A DNA stretch of 64,000 bases from Croceimicrobium sp963974215. Its GTDB lineage: Bacteria > Bacteroidota > Bacteroidia > Flavobacteriales > Schleiferiaceae. The position numbers and the translations under genes were made by a program. The stretch covers positions 62,001 to 126,000 of the forward strand of contig CAXBBL010000009.1 in NCBI GenBank assembly GCA_963974215.1. Direction: 5' to 3'. Within the stretch, counting starts at the first letter, position 1. Each line of letters begins with the position of its first letter. Of this stretch, positions 9,187 through 18,151 are shown in pieces. The notes below the pieces were generated by a model that made no database searches, had not been told where the DNA came from, and saw only the letters and a program-made list of their open reading frames with translations.

Positions 9187-10426
9187 TCCTTTTTGCTTCT
9201 AAAAGCTCTAGGGCTTTTGCACTTATTTTATCTGCTGCACCGGTTTTGCTTTCTAAGTAAAACTCAATTTTAGTGCGTAGTTTTTGGCGGTAATGGTCGT
9301 CTTTAAGCTTTCGCAAGATTGCCAAAAAATCAGCGGAGGTTTTTATTTCAAAACCAATGTCATTTTTTAAGTATTCGTTTACTTCGATAAATTTGTAATG
9401 TTTCGGGCCAAAGGCCACGGGAATGCCATAAACAATTGCTTCCACGGTACTGTGCAGTCCGCCTCCAAATCCGCCCCCAATAAAGGCGAAATCTGCAAAT
9501 CGGTAAAGTTTTTTAAGGTGTCCAATATTGTCAATCAGAAGAATGGATTTTTCTGCAGACCATTTTGCTTCGCTAAACTTATTAAGTCCGAATGGGCTAA
9601 ACTTAGTTTCAATGCGCTTAATGTTATCGGGGCTTACATCATGCGGAGCGAGAATGACCTTTAGATCGGGGAAGGAGGGAAGACTTTTTTCAAGAATATC
9701 TTCTTCTAGCGGCCAAGAACTGCCAAGAGTTAAACAAAAGCTTTTCCCTAAAAACTGCTTAATTTTTTCGGAAGGATAGTCTTCGGTTTTATTGGCCATA
9801 GCTTGGTCAAATCGACTATCGCCACAAATTTCAGCGCCCCTAATATGGTGGCTTTCTAATAAACTCAAGGAGGCCTCATTCTGCACTAAAATACTGCTTA
9901 TGTTTCGCAGAATCGGTGTGAAGAAGGATCTAGCGTAAGCTTTAAAATAAACTTGCTCGGGACGAAACACCGCTGGGGCAAGAATGAGGGGAATGTTTTT
10001 TTGCTTTAAAACCCGGAAGTAATTCACCCAAATCTCATACTTAATAAAGATGGCTAAATCGGGTTGAATGAGTGCGATAAATTCCCGAGCGTTTTTTGGT
10101 GTATCGAGTGGGAGGTAAAGAATGTGCTCTGCTAAGTCTCTCTGCTTAAAATGGTTAAACCCGCTGGGGGAGAAAAAGGTAATTAGAAATTGATGCCTTG
10201 GTAAGGCTTTTCTCAGTTGCTTTAGGATGGGTACCCCTTGCTCCATTTCGCCCAAGCTGGCAGCGTGTAACCAAATTGTAGGCTGAGAAGATTCATTTCC
10301 TTCTGAAAAGTTTTTTCTCCAATTCTTCCTCCCTCTTATGAAATCGCGTGCTTTCGGTGAAAAGAGCGAGGCCATGCGGATGAATAGTCCGTAAAGCTGA
10401 ATGCCAAAGTTGTAGAGAGCTTGCAA
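9179..10426 (-). CDS. waaA: 3-deoxy-D-manno-octulosonic acid (Kdo) transferase
   Basis: A 415-residue inner-membrane-anchored glycosyltransferase that adds Kdo to the lipid A precursor in lipopolysaccharide synthesis. An N-terminal hydrophobic anchor is followed by the family motif WLHAASLGEMEQG near residue 52, the acceptor-side LITFFSPSGF, and the C-terminal nucleotide-binding GGGFGGGLHSTVEA with FGPKHYKF. It starts 1 base after the stop of the upstream barrel protein and overlaps fau at its end, so the three form one operon. Confidence 0.95.
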   Translation of the reverse strand: MQALYNFGIQLYGLFIRMASLFSPKARDFIRGRKNWRKNFSEGNESSQPTIWLHAASLGEMEQGVPILKQLRKALPRHQFLITFFSPSGFNHFKQRDLAEHILYLPLDTPKNAREFIALIQPDLAIFIKYEIWVNYFRVLKQKNIPLILAPAVFRPEQVYFKAYARSFFTPILRNISSILVQNEASLSLLESHHIRGAEICGDSRFDQAMANKTEDYPSEKIKQFLGKSFCLTLGSSWPLEEDILEKSLPSFPDLKVILAPHDVSPDNIKRIETKFSPFGLNKFSEAKWSAEKSILLIDNIGHLKKLYRFADFAFIGGGFGGGLHSTVEAIVYGIPVAFGPKHYKFIEVNEYLKNDIGFEIKTSADFLAILRKLKDDHYRQKLRTKIEFYLESKTGAADKISAKALELLEAKRND

Positions 10427-10427
10427 A

Positions 10428-11189
10428 TTAATTGTAGTAGTATTCTTCCGTTTTGCCTCCCAAATAAATTGGTAAATACCATTTTAGTTTTAGACTATAC
10501 AAGAGATTTAAATTGGTTTCATTGCTAATTTCTCCGGTGGGGTAGTGGTATTTGCGTACATCTTGCGACCATATTTCATTCACCTCAAAAGAAAGCTTAA
10601 GGTTGATCAATTTGCTGTTTGAAAGGTACATATAGCCAATACTTTGGGTGGCTAAAAAGCCTCGGCTCATCCGATCGTAGCCCGCTACATAATCATCAAT
10701 TAACTGCGGAGAGTCATTACCCACATTATCGATGTTCAGCCAATGCCAAGCGTATCCTGCCCCAGCGCCTAAAGACCAACCCGAATTTTGATTCTTTTCG
10801 GGACTGAAAAAAAGTTTTTCTACTTGCAGATTAAAGTAGGTACCACGCTGATTGATATTTATTTGCGCATAGCTACCATTGCCATTTAGCAATTGCCCGT
10901 TGCTGGTGGTTATGGCTTTTAAAAAATCACTGCGATTATCCACTTCGCCCCCAAAAAGGTAACTCCACTCACCACTGATAATGATATTATTGGCAAATTT
11001 TCGGCCTAAAGAAGTGCTTAAACTATAGTTTTCTCTAAAGTTATCGGTCCAAGGCCCAGATGGAACATTGGTAGATAAACCTATTCCAATTAGCCACGCT
11101 CGCTTACTTTCAAAGCCTGTTTGCGCTTTCGCAGATGGCAAAGCAAGGAAACCTGCGGCGATGAAAAAGTGAATTATTTTTATTTTCAT
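10428..11189 (-). CDS. Outer-membrane beta-barrel-like protein of unknown role
   Basis: 253 residues with a signal peptide ending near AKA (residue 22), then alternating polar/hydrophobic strands rich in Gly, Tyr and Trp, as in outer-membrane beta-barrels (for example GAGAGYAWHW). No known enzymatic motif is visible. It is the first gene of the operon with waaA and fau, separated from waaA by one base. The neighbourhood hints at the cell envelope, but a specific function cannot be given. Confidence 0.7.
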   Translation of the reverse strand: MKIKIIHFFIAAGFLALPSAKAQTGFESKRAWLIGIGLSTNVPSGPWTDNFRENYSLSTSLGRKFANNIIISGEWSYLFGGEVDNRSDFLKAITTSNGQLLNGNGSYAQININQRGTYFNLQVEKLFFSPEKNQNSGWSLGAGAGYAWHWLNIDNVGNDSPQLIDDYVAGYDRMSRGFLATQSIGYMYLSNSKLINLKLSFEVNEIWSQDVRKYHYPTGEISNETNLNLLYSLKLKWYLPIYLGGKTEEYYYN

Positions 11190-11228
11190 AATTGTTACAA
11201 AAGTAATAGGCTTTAGCTTAATGCTATT

Positions 11229-11236
11229 TATCTTTG
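11229..11236 (+). promoter_or_regulatory. Putative promoter -7 box of the nucleotide-sugar operon
   Basis: TATCTTTG matches the Bacteroidota -7 consensus TAnnTTTG and lies 18 bases before the ATG at 11255. No good -33 TTTG was seen at the usual distance. The TTG inside this box is a possible but unlikely start codon for the next gene. Confidence 0.5.
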
Positions 11237-11254
11237 TGGGAGATAATTTATTTT

Positions 11255-12397
11255 ATGTCAAAAATTCAGATGGTTGATCTTCTCAGCCAGTACAATAAAA
11301 TTAAATCTCAGGTTGATAAAGCCATCATTGATGTGGTAGAATCTTCGGCCTATATTAACGGCCCTGAGGTGAAATCATTTCAGCAAGAATTAGAAACTTA
11401 CTTAAAAGCAAAGCACGTAATCCCTTGTGCAAACGGCACGGATGCCCTGCAAATTGCCATGATGGCTTTGGGTTTAAAGCCCGGCGATGAGGTTATTACC
11501 GCAACATTTACCTATGTGGCCACAGCGGAAGTAATTGCGCTTCTTGGCTTAAAGCCCGTGTTAGTAGATGTGGATGCCGATACTTTTGGTTTAAACCCAG
11601 AGCAAGTTCGGGCGGCCATTACGTCTAAAACCAAAGCGATTGTTCCTGTGCATTTATTTGGGCAGTGTGCCAATATGGATGCTATTATGGAAATCGCGGG
11701 GGAGCATAAACTTTTTGTAGTGGAGGATACCGCCCAAGCCATTGGTGCTTCGTATACCTTTAAGAACGGTGAAACCAAAATGGCCGGTACAATGGGTGAT
11801 ATTGGTACCACCTCTTTCTTTCCGAGTAAAAACCTTGGCTGTTACGGCGATGGTGGCGCTATATTTACCAATAGCGATCACCTTGCTTCGGAGATGCGCA
11901 TGATTGCCAACCACGGCCAGTCAGTGCGCTATTATCACGACCGTATCGGCGTAAACTCGCGTTTAGATTCCATTCAAGCTGCAATTCTTCGTTGTAAGTT
12001 GCCGCATCTTGATACTTATTGTGATGCTCGTCGCGCGGCGGCAGACTTTTATGATAAGGCTTTTGCGGATGTACCTGAGATTAAAACCCCGGTTAGAGAT
12101 GCGCAGTCAACTCACGTTTTTCATCAATATACTTTGCAATTAAGCGGGGGTATTGGTAGAGATGCCTTAGTTGACTATCTTCAAGCCCAAGAAATTCCTT
12201 GTATGATTTATTATCCTGTGGCATTACATATGCAAACGGCATATCGCGATGATCGCTATACGGACGGAAGTTTTCCTGTTACCGAATCTTTGGTACAGAG
12301 TGTATTCTCGCTTCCAATGCATACAGAATTAACCAATGAACAACTAACCAAGATCACCACGGCCGTGGTTGATTTTATTAAAAACAACCGAAAATGA
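11255..12397 (+). CDS. DegT/DnrJ/EryC1/StrS-family sugar aminotransferase
   Basis: A PLP enzyme that transfers an amino group to a keto-sugar nucleotide, as for amino sugars of O-antigen or capsule. The motifs are PCANGTDALQIA, VEDTAQAIGA with the PLP-ring Asp, and SFFPSKNLG with the Schiff-base Lys. ATG 11255 (MSKIQMVDLL) is preferred over the TTG at 11234, which would add seven residues and sits inside the -7 box; this gives 380 residues, usual for the family. First gene of a five-gene operon, overlapping the next by four bases. The closest type may be the WbpE/WecE group. The dehydrogenase and acetyltransferase such enzymes usually need are not here. Confidence 0.9.
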   Translation: MSKIQMVDLLSQYNKIKSQVDKAIIDVVESSAYINGPEVKSFQQELETYLKAKHVIPCANGTDALQIAMMALGLKPGDEVITATFTYVATAEVIALLGLKPVLVDVDADTFGLNPEQVRAAITSKTKAIVPVHLFGQCANMDAIMEIAGEHKLFVVEDTAQAIGASYTFKNGETKMAGTMGDIGTTSFFPSKNLGCYGDGGAIFTNSDHLASEMRMIANHGQSVRYYHDRIGVNSRLDSIQAAILRCKLPHLDTYCDARRAAADFYDKAFADVPEIKTPVRDAQSTHVFHQYTLQLSGGIGRDALVDYLQAQEIPCMIYYPVALHMQTAYRDDRYTDGSFPVTESLVQSVFSLPMHTELTNEQLTKITTAVVDFIKNNRK

Positions 12398-13713
12398 AAA
12401 TCGTTATCGTTGGCACAGGCTACGTAGGCCTGGTTACTGGAACTTGCTTGGCAGAAGTAGGTATTGACGTAGTTTGCGTTGATGTAGATCAAAAGAAAAT
12501 TGATAACCTGAAAAAGGGAATTTTACCGATTTACGAACCAGGATTAGATAAATTAACGCAGCGTAACCACGAAAAAGGTCGCTTGCAGTTTAGTACCAAT
12601 TTACCCGAAGCAATTAAAGATGCAGAAGCAGCTTTTATTGCAGTTGGAACTCCTCCTGGAGAGGATGGTAGCGCAGATCTACAATACGTTTTAGCGGTAG
12701 CACGTGAAATTGGCGAAAATATGAATAGCTACGGAGTGGTCATTACCAAATCGACTGTGCCTGTAGGAACCGCCGCCAAGGTGAAAAAAGAAATTCAAGA
12801 TGCTTTAGATCGTCGCGGCTTAAAACTAGAATTTGATGTGGCCTCAAACCCAGAATTCTTAAAAGAAGGGGCTGCGGTTAACGACTTCATGAAACCAGAT
12901 CGCATCGTTGTTGGTATCGAGTCGGAGCATGCTCGCAAGGTGATTGAGAAGATTTATCATCCTTTTACCTTAAACGGACATCCTGTAATTTTTATGGATG
13001 TGCCTTCCGCGGAAATGACAAAATATGCCGCCAACGCCATGTTAGCTACCAAAATTAGCTTCATGAACGACATTGCCAACCTTTGTGAAATTATGGGTGC
13101 CGATGTGAATTTAGTGCGCAAGGGTATTGGCTCTGATCCACGTATCGGTAACCGTTTTATTTATCCGGGTATTGGTTACGGTGGTAGCTGTTTTCCAAAA
13201 GATGTGAAAGCCTTGGTGCGCACAGCCCGCGAAAATGGTCATGAAATGCGCATATTACAAGCAGTGGAAGATGTAAACGACGATCAAAAGTCTGTTCTCT
13301 TTAATAAGTTGATGAAGCGTTTTAATGGTGATATCAAAGGCAAGAAATTCGCCATGTGGGGCTTGTCCTTTAAACCCAATACAGACGATATGCGTGAAGC
13401 GCCCTCTTTGGTAATTATCGATAAGATTATTGCCGCAGGTGGTTCAGTTGTCGCTTATGATCCAGTGGCTATGCCTGAGGCTAAGCATATGATTGGTGAT
13501 AAAATTACTTATGCGGAAAGCGAGTACGAAGCCGTTAAAGGTGCTGATGCACTTTTAGTGGTGACTGAATGGAGCGAATTTAGAGTACCCGACTTTGAGG
13601 AAATTAAAGCTTCTTTGGTGAACCCAATCGTTTTCGACGGAAGAAATATTTTCAGTATTCAGCGTATGGCTGACCTTGGTTTTGAGTACTACTGCATCGG
13701 TGTTAAATCTTAA
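12394..13713 (+). CDS. ugd: UDP-glucose 6-dehydrogenase
   Basis: Oxidises UDP-glucose to UDP-glucuronate with two NAD+, the entry to glucuronate and xylose donors. The Rossmann motif VGTGYVGLVTGTCLAEVG begins at residue 4, the active-site Cys is in GYGGSCFPKDVKAL, and FKPNTDDMREAPS is the C-terminal UDP-binding signature. At 439 residues it has full length. It overlaps the aminotransferase stop (ATGA) and is followed after 10 bases by the gene that uses its product. Confidence 0.95.
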   Translation: MKIVIVGTGYVGLVTGTCLAEVGIDVVCVDVDQKKIDNLKKGILPIYEPGLDKLTQRNHEKGRLQFSTNLPEAIKDAEAAFIAVGTPPGEDGSADLQYVLAVAREIGENMNSYGVVITKSTVPVGTAAKVKKEIQDALDRRGLKLEFDVASNPEFLKEGAAVNDFMKPDRIVVGIESEHARKVIEKIYHPFTLNGHPVIFMDVPSAEMTKYAANAMLATKISFMNDIANLCEIMGADVNLVRKGIGSDPRIGNRFIYPGIGYGGSCFPKDVKALVRTARENGHEMRILQAVEDVNDDQKSVLFNKLMKRFNGDIKGKKFAMWGLSFKPNTDDMREAPSLVIIDKIIAAGGSVVAYDPVAMPEAKHMIGDKITYAESEYEAVKGADALLVVTEWSEFRVPDFEEIKASLVNPIVFDGRNIFSIQRMADLGFEYYCIGVKS

Positions 13714-13723
13714 ATTTATAATT

Positions 13724-14713
13724 ATGAAAAGAGTATTAATTACAGGAGCAGCAGGATTTTTAGGTTCTCACCTTTGCGATCGCTTTATTAAGGAAGGCTT
13801 CCAAGTGGTGGGAATGGACAACCTTATAACAGGTGACCTGAAAAACATCGAGCACCTTTTTGGACTAAAGGAATTTGAATTCTATCACAATGATGTTTCC
13901 AATTTCATTCACGTACCGGGTGAGCTGGATTATATCATGCACTTTGCTTCACCCGCTAGTCCCATTGATTATCTTAAAATTCCGATCCAAACTTTAAAGG
14001 TTGGCTCTTTGGGAATTCATAACTGTCTTGGTTTGGCTATGGCCAAGAAGGCGCGCTTAATTATCGCTTCTACCTCCGAGGTTTATGGTGATCCACAAGT
14101 ACACCCGCAAACGGAAGAGTACTGGGGACATGTAAATCCTGTTGGACCTAGAGGAGTTTACGATGAAGCCAAACGTTTCCAAGAAGCGATGACTATGGCT
14201 TATCATACTTACCATGGCTTAGAGACGCGCATTGTCCGCATCTTTAACACTTACGGTCCGCGTATGCGCTTGAATGATGGTCGTGTTTTACCAGCTTTTA
14301 TTGGTCAGGCGCTACGTGGTGAGGATCTTACCATCTTTGGTGATGGTTCGCAAACCCGTTCTTTCTGCTACGTTGATGATTTAGTAGAAGGCATTTATCG
14401 TTTATTAATGAGCGATTACGCGGGTCCAGTAAACATTGGAAACCCAGATGAAATTACCATTGGGCAGTTTGCAGAAGAAATTATCAAACTTACCGGTACG
14501 GATCAAAAAGTAATTTATAAAGATCTTCCGAAAGATGATCCCACTCAAAGACAGCCCAATATTACCAAGGCAAGAGAAATTTTAGGCTGGGAACCTAAAG
14601 TGAGCCGTGCCGAAGGTTTGAAAATTACTTACGAATACTTTAAGTCTTTACCTGAAGAGGAGCTTTATAAAAAGGATCATAAAGATTTCAAGGATTATTC
14701 AAGACAAAAATAA
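13724..14713 (+). CDS. uxs: UDP-glucuronate decarboxylase (UDP-xylose synthase)
   Basis: An NAD-dependent extended short-chain dehydrogenase that decarboxylates UDP-glucuronate to UDP-xylose. Signs are ITGAAGFLGSHLCD at the N-terminus, MHFASPASPIDY, which is typical of the UXS family, the Thr/Ser-Glu motif STSEVYGDP, and the catalytic Tyr-x3-Lys in GVYDEAKRFQE. The ATG at 13724 gives MKRVLITG and 329 residues; the longer frame from 13676 runs back into ugd and is rejected. Directly downstream of ugd, whose product is its substrate. Confidence 0.93.
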   Translation: MKRVLITGAAGFLGSHLCDRFIKEGFQVVGMDNLITGDLKNIEHLFGLKEFEFYHNDVSNFIHVPGELDYIMHFASPASPIDYLKIPIQTLKVGSLGIHNCLGLAMAKKARLIIASTSEVYGDPQVHPQTEEYWGHVNPVGPRGVYDEAKRFQEAMTMAYHTYHGLETRIVRIFNTYGPRMRLNDGRVLPAFIGQALRGEDLTIFGDGSQTRSFCYVDDLVEGIYRLLMSDYAGPVNIGNPDEITIGQFAEEIIKLTGTDQKVIYKDLPKDDPTQRQPNITKAREILGWEPKVSRAEGLKITYEYFKSLPEEELYKKDHKDFKDYSRQK

Positions 14714-14718
14714 TTGGC

Positions 14719-15738
14719 ATGGCTAAAATTCTAGTAACGGGCGGTTTAGGTTTTATTGGTTCGCACACTGTGGTAGAGCTGATAAATGCTGGACACGAAG
14801 CCGTAATTGTCGATGATTTAAGTAATTCTAGTGCAGTGGTTCTCGACGGTATCGAAAGCATTACCAGCACTCGGCCGAGTTTTTATCGCGTAGATCTGAA
14901 AAATAAAGCTGAGGTTCAGCAGTTCTTTAGTAATCATAATGACTTAGACGGGATCATTCACTTTGCCGCTTATAAGGCAGTAGGTGAATCAGTAGCGAAG
15001 CCTTTAGAATATTATGAAAATAATATCGGTTCGCTGGTTTATATCCTGCAAGAGATGCGTAACCTAAGTCTCAATAATTTTATTTTCAGCAGCAGCTGCA
15101 CGGTTTATGGTCAAGCTGATGAACTGCCTATAACAGAACACAGCCCCGTTAAACCGGCTATGTCTCCTTATGGAAATACCAAGCAAATTGGCGAAGAGGT
15201 CATTAAAGATGCCATTAATGCGCATAATTTTAATGCGATTTCTTTGCGCTATTTTAATCCTGTAGGAGCACATCCTTCCGCAGAAATTGGAGAGTCACCC
15301 TTAGGCGTACCTTTAAATTTAGTTCCTTTTGTGACCCAAACTGCCGCGGGTGTACGCCAGCAATTGTCGGTATTCGGTAATGATTACGAAACTAGAGATG
15401 GTACCAACGAGCGCGATTATATCCACGTGGTGGATGTAGCGAAAGCACACGTTATTGCGGTGGAGCGATTATTAGGATCTAAGAATCTTTCCAGTTATGA
15501 GGTCTTCAATTTAGGTACGGGAACGGGAAGTACGGTTTTGGAAGTAATCCAATCATTCGAGCGCGTTTCTGGCGAAAGCCTGAATTACAAAATTGTAGAT
15601 CGCCGCCCTGGAGATGTTACCGCCGCTTACGCAGATACTACTAAAGCAAATGATGAGCTAGGTTGGAAAACAGAAAAAACATTAGATGATGCCATGACAG
15701 ATGCCTGGCGTTGGGAAAAGAAAATTAGAAATATTTAA
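14719..15738 (+). CDS. galE: UDP-glucose 4-epimerase
   Basis: Interconverts UDP-glucose and UDP-galactose (or the N-acetyl forms) with tightly bound NAD. Motifs are VTGGLGFIGSH at residue 5, FAAYKAVGESV, FSSSCTVYG and the catalytic Tyr in MSPYGNTKQIGEE, followed by LRYFNPVGAH. The 339-residue length is standard. It starts 5 bases after uxs. Confidence 0.95.
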   Translation: MAKILVTGGLGFIGSHTVVELINAGHEAVIVDDLSNSSAVVLDGIESITSTRPSFYRVDLKNKAEVQQFFSNHNDLDGIIHFAAYKAVGESVAKPLEYYENNIGSLVYILQEMRNLSLNNFIFSSSCTVYGQADELPITEHSPVKPAMSPYGNTKQIGEEVIKDAINAHNFNAISLRYFNPVGAHPSAEIGESPLGVPLNLVPFVTQTAAGVRQQLSVFGNDYETRDGTNERDYIHVVDVAKAHVIAVERLLGSKNLSSYEVFNLGTGTGSTVLEVIQSFERVSGESLNYKIVDRRPGDVTAAYADTTKANDELGWKTEKTLDDAMTDAWRWEKKIRNI

Positions 15739-15740
15739 GT

Positions 15741-16799
15741 ATGAGTGGAAAGAAGATTTTAATTACGGGCGGAGCAGGTTTTATTGGCTCCCACGTAGTG
15801 CGATTATTTGTAAATAAATACCCCGAGTATGAAATTTACAATCTCGATTTACTCACTTATGCGGGTAATCTAGAGAACCTCAAGGATATTGAAGACAAGC
15901 CTAATTACTATTTTGTAAAAGCAGATATTGTTGACGCAGAGGCGATGGACGCTCTTTTTGCTGAACATAAATTTGAAGGTGTTTTACATCTCGCAGCTGA
16001 AAGCCACGTAGATCGCTCTATCACCGATCCTCTTTCTTTTGTGCGCACGAATGTTATCGGCACGGTTAATTTACTCAACTCTTTCCGAGATACTTGGAAG
16101 GGTAATTTTGAAGGCAAGCGCTTTTACCATATCAGTACCGATGAGGTGTACGGAACATTAGGAGCCGAAGGTTTATTTGAAGAAACCACCTCTTATGACC
16201 CAAATTCTCCTTATTCGGCATCCAAAGCGAGCTCCGATCATTTCGTGCGCGCCTATGGTGAAACCTACGGTTTACCTTATGTTATTACCAATTGCAGTAA
16301 TAATTATGGACCTAATCAGTTTCCAGAGAAATTGGTGCCTTTGTTTTTTCATAATGTGCTAAATAATAAACCCTTACCGGTTTATGGCGACGGGAAATAC
16401 ACCCGCGACTGGCTTTATGTAGTGGATCATGCGCGTGCCATCGATTTAGTTTATCACGAGGGTAAAAATGCCGAGACTTATAATATCGGTGGTTTTAACG
16501 AGTGGCAAAACATCGAATTGATTAAGGTGCTTTGCAAGCAGATGGATGAGAAATTAGGGCGTGAGCCAGGTACCTCAGCAAAACTGATTACCTATGTAAC
16601 CGACCGTCCAGGTCACGATCGTCGTTACGCTATTGATGCCACTAAGATTAATAAAGAATTAGGCTGGGCTCCTTCGGTAACTTTCGAAGAAGGCTTAGCG
16701 GAAACCATCGATTGGTATTTGTCTAATGAAGAATGGCTAAATAATGTTACTTCGGGTGATTACCAGAAGTATTATAGCGATATGTATCAAGATCGTTAA
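15741..16799 (+). CDS. rfbB: dTDP-glucose 4,6-dehydratase
   Basis: Converts dTDP-glucose to dTDP-4-keto-6-deoxyglucose, the precursor of rhamnose and other deoxysugars. The signature ITGGAGFIGSHVVRLF with LDLLTYAGNLENL, HLAAESHVDRSI, STDEVYGTLG and SPYSASKASSDH leaves little doubt. It begins 2 bases after galE and is last in the operon. rfbA, rfbC and rfbD, its usual partners for dTDP-rhamnose, are not next to it. Confidence 0.94.
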   Translation: MSGKKILITGGAGFIGSHVVRLFVNKYPEYEIYNLDLLTYAGNLENLKDIEDKPNYYFVKADIVDAEAMDALFAEHKFEGVLHLAAESHVDRSITDPLSFVRTNVIGTVNLLNSFRDTWKGNFEGKRFYHISTDEVYGTLGAEGLFEETTSYDPNSPYSASKASSDHFVRAYGETYGLPYVITNCSNNYGPNQFPEKLVPLFFHNVLNNKPLPVYGDGKYTRDWLYVVDHARAIDLVYHEGKNAETYNIGGFNEWQNIELIKVLCKQMDEKLGREPGTSAKLITYVTDRPGHDRRYAIDATKINKELGWAPSVTFEEGLAETIDWYLSNEEWLNNVTSGDYQKYYSDMYQDR

Positions 16800-16823
16800 G
16801 TTTTAAAACTATTATTCTATTAT

Positions 16824-16857
16824 AATCCCTGATAAAGTAATTTATCGGGGATTTTTT
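16824..16857 (+). terminator. Terminator of the nucleotide-sugar operon
   Basis: AATCCCTGATAAA (16825-16837) pairs with TTTATCGGGGATT (16841-16853) around a short loop and is followed by a T run. A-rich bases on the other side are too few to be sure it also serves the convergent M16 gene. Confidence 0.88.
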
Positions 16858-18094
16858 ATTCCTGCACCTCGGTATTACGGAAGTAGAGACTACTAAAGGC
16901 GTCGGGCTGGAAAATTTCATTCGCCACTTGCATTAGGGTTTCGGCCGTGGTGTTTTCTACGTCTTTTACAATCTCTTCAAAGCTCTCGATATGATTGTGG
17001 AAAAGCAGCGATTTACCAAAGGATAGCATGAGGGCATTGTTGTTTTCTTGCGCCATCGCTAGTTGACCTAAAATCTGCTTTTTCGCTTTGCTTAATTGTA
17101 AAACGCCCAACTTCTGCTCGCGTAATTTGCGTAATTCTTTCTCTACTAGTTTCACGGTGCGGTCTGCGGTTCCAGGGTCGGTGCCCAGATAGATTCCAAA
17201 AAGACCCGTATCGATATAGGGATGGTAAAAAGATTCTAAATGGTAAGTGAAGCCATACTTTTCGCGAATATTCAAATTCAAGCGTGAGTTCATACCTGGG
17301 CCGCCCAACAAGTTATTGAGGATGGCCATTGGACGCATCATATCGTCTTTAGCAGGATAAGCGCGCGTACCTAAAATTACGTGGGTTTGATAACCGGGGC
17401 GGCTTACTGACTTCTGACTGGGAACATAAAGTTCGGGACTGATTATCTCACGATCACCAGAACCAAATTCCACATTCTGAATTTGCTGCTCTAAAAGTTG
17501 CTCTAGCTTGTTTTTAGAAATATTACCGATTGAACTGAAAACCATGCGGTTTTTGCTGTAGTTCCTTTCAATAAAATCTACAATATGCTGACGTTCAAAA
17601 GATTTAACACTTTCTACTGTCCCTAAAATATTATTTCCAAGAGGATGATTGGGGAAAATCTGCTCTTCAAAATCATCGAAAATACTATCAGCGGGCGTAT
17701 CCTTATAAGAGTGGATTTCATCGATAATCACCTCTTTTTCCTTAATACATTCCTTCTCTGGAAAGGTACTTCGAAAAGCGATATCAGAGATTAAATCAAT
17801 GGCGCGTTTATAGTCGGCGCTAAGAAAAGAACAGTGAATAACCGTTTCTTCCTTAGAGGTGAAAGCATTAAGGTCGCCACCCACATCTTCCATGCGACTG
17901 AGGATATGATAAGCCTTGCGCTTTTCGGTACCTTTAAAAAGGCAGTGCTCAATATAGTGGGCTAGTCCTTGCTCGTGTTCAAGCTCATCTCTGGAGCCAG
18001 CGGCGACAAGGAAACCAATATGGGCAATGGGGCTATTTACTTGGTGATGCACCACGCGAATACCATTGCTTAACTCAAAAATTTCGAGTTTCAT
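16856..18094 (-). CDS. M16-family zinc metalloprotease
   Basis: A 412-residue pitrilysin-type peptidase. The inverted zinc motif HYIEH lies at residues 46-50, and the downstream Glu ligand is in EVIIDEIHSYKD near residue 120. The second half is the usual non-catalytic M16 repeat, with GGPGMNSRLNLNIREKYGFTY. No signal peptide is seen, so it may act in the cytoplasm, like the YmxG/PqqL-type single-chain forms. It lies 57 bases after the LytTR regulator on the same strand and may be read with that operon. Confidence 0.92.
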   Translation of the reverse strand: MKLEIFELSNGIRVVHHQVNSPIAHIGFLVAAGSRDELEHEQGLAHYIEHCLFKGTEKRKAYHILSRMEDVGGDLNAFTSKEETVIHCSFLSADYKRAIDLISDIAFRSTFPEKECIKEKEVIIDEIHSYKDTPADSIFDDFEEQIFPNHPLGNNILGTVESVKSFERQHIVDFIERNYSKNRMVFSSIGNISKNKLEQLLEQQIQNVEFGSGDREIISPELYVPSQKSVSRPGYQTHVILGTRAYPAKDDMMRPMAILNNLLGGPGMNSRLNLNIREKYGFTYHLESFYHPYIDTGLFGIYLGTDPGTADRTVKLVEKELRKLREQKLGVLQLSKAKKQILGQLAMAQENNNALMLSFGKSLLFHNHIESFEEIVKDVENTTAETLMQVANEIFQPDAFSSLYFRNTEVQE

Positions 18095-18151
18095 TAAAGA
18101 AAATTAAATGCCTGCAAAGCTAGGCTTTAATGCGCGGGTGACAAATAGAAA

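Noticed and set aside
11234..11254. Longer start (TTG) for the DegT aminotransferase
   Set aside because: It lies in the -7 promoter box and adds seven residues not typical of the family; the ATG at 11255 begins the usual N-terminus.
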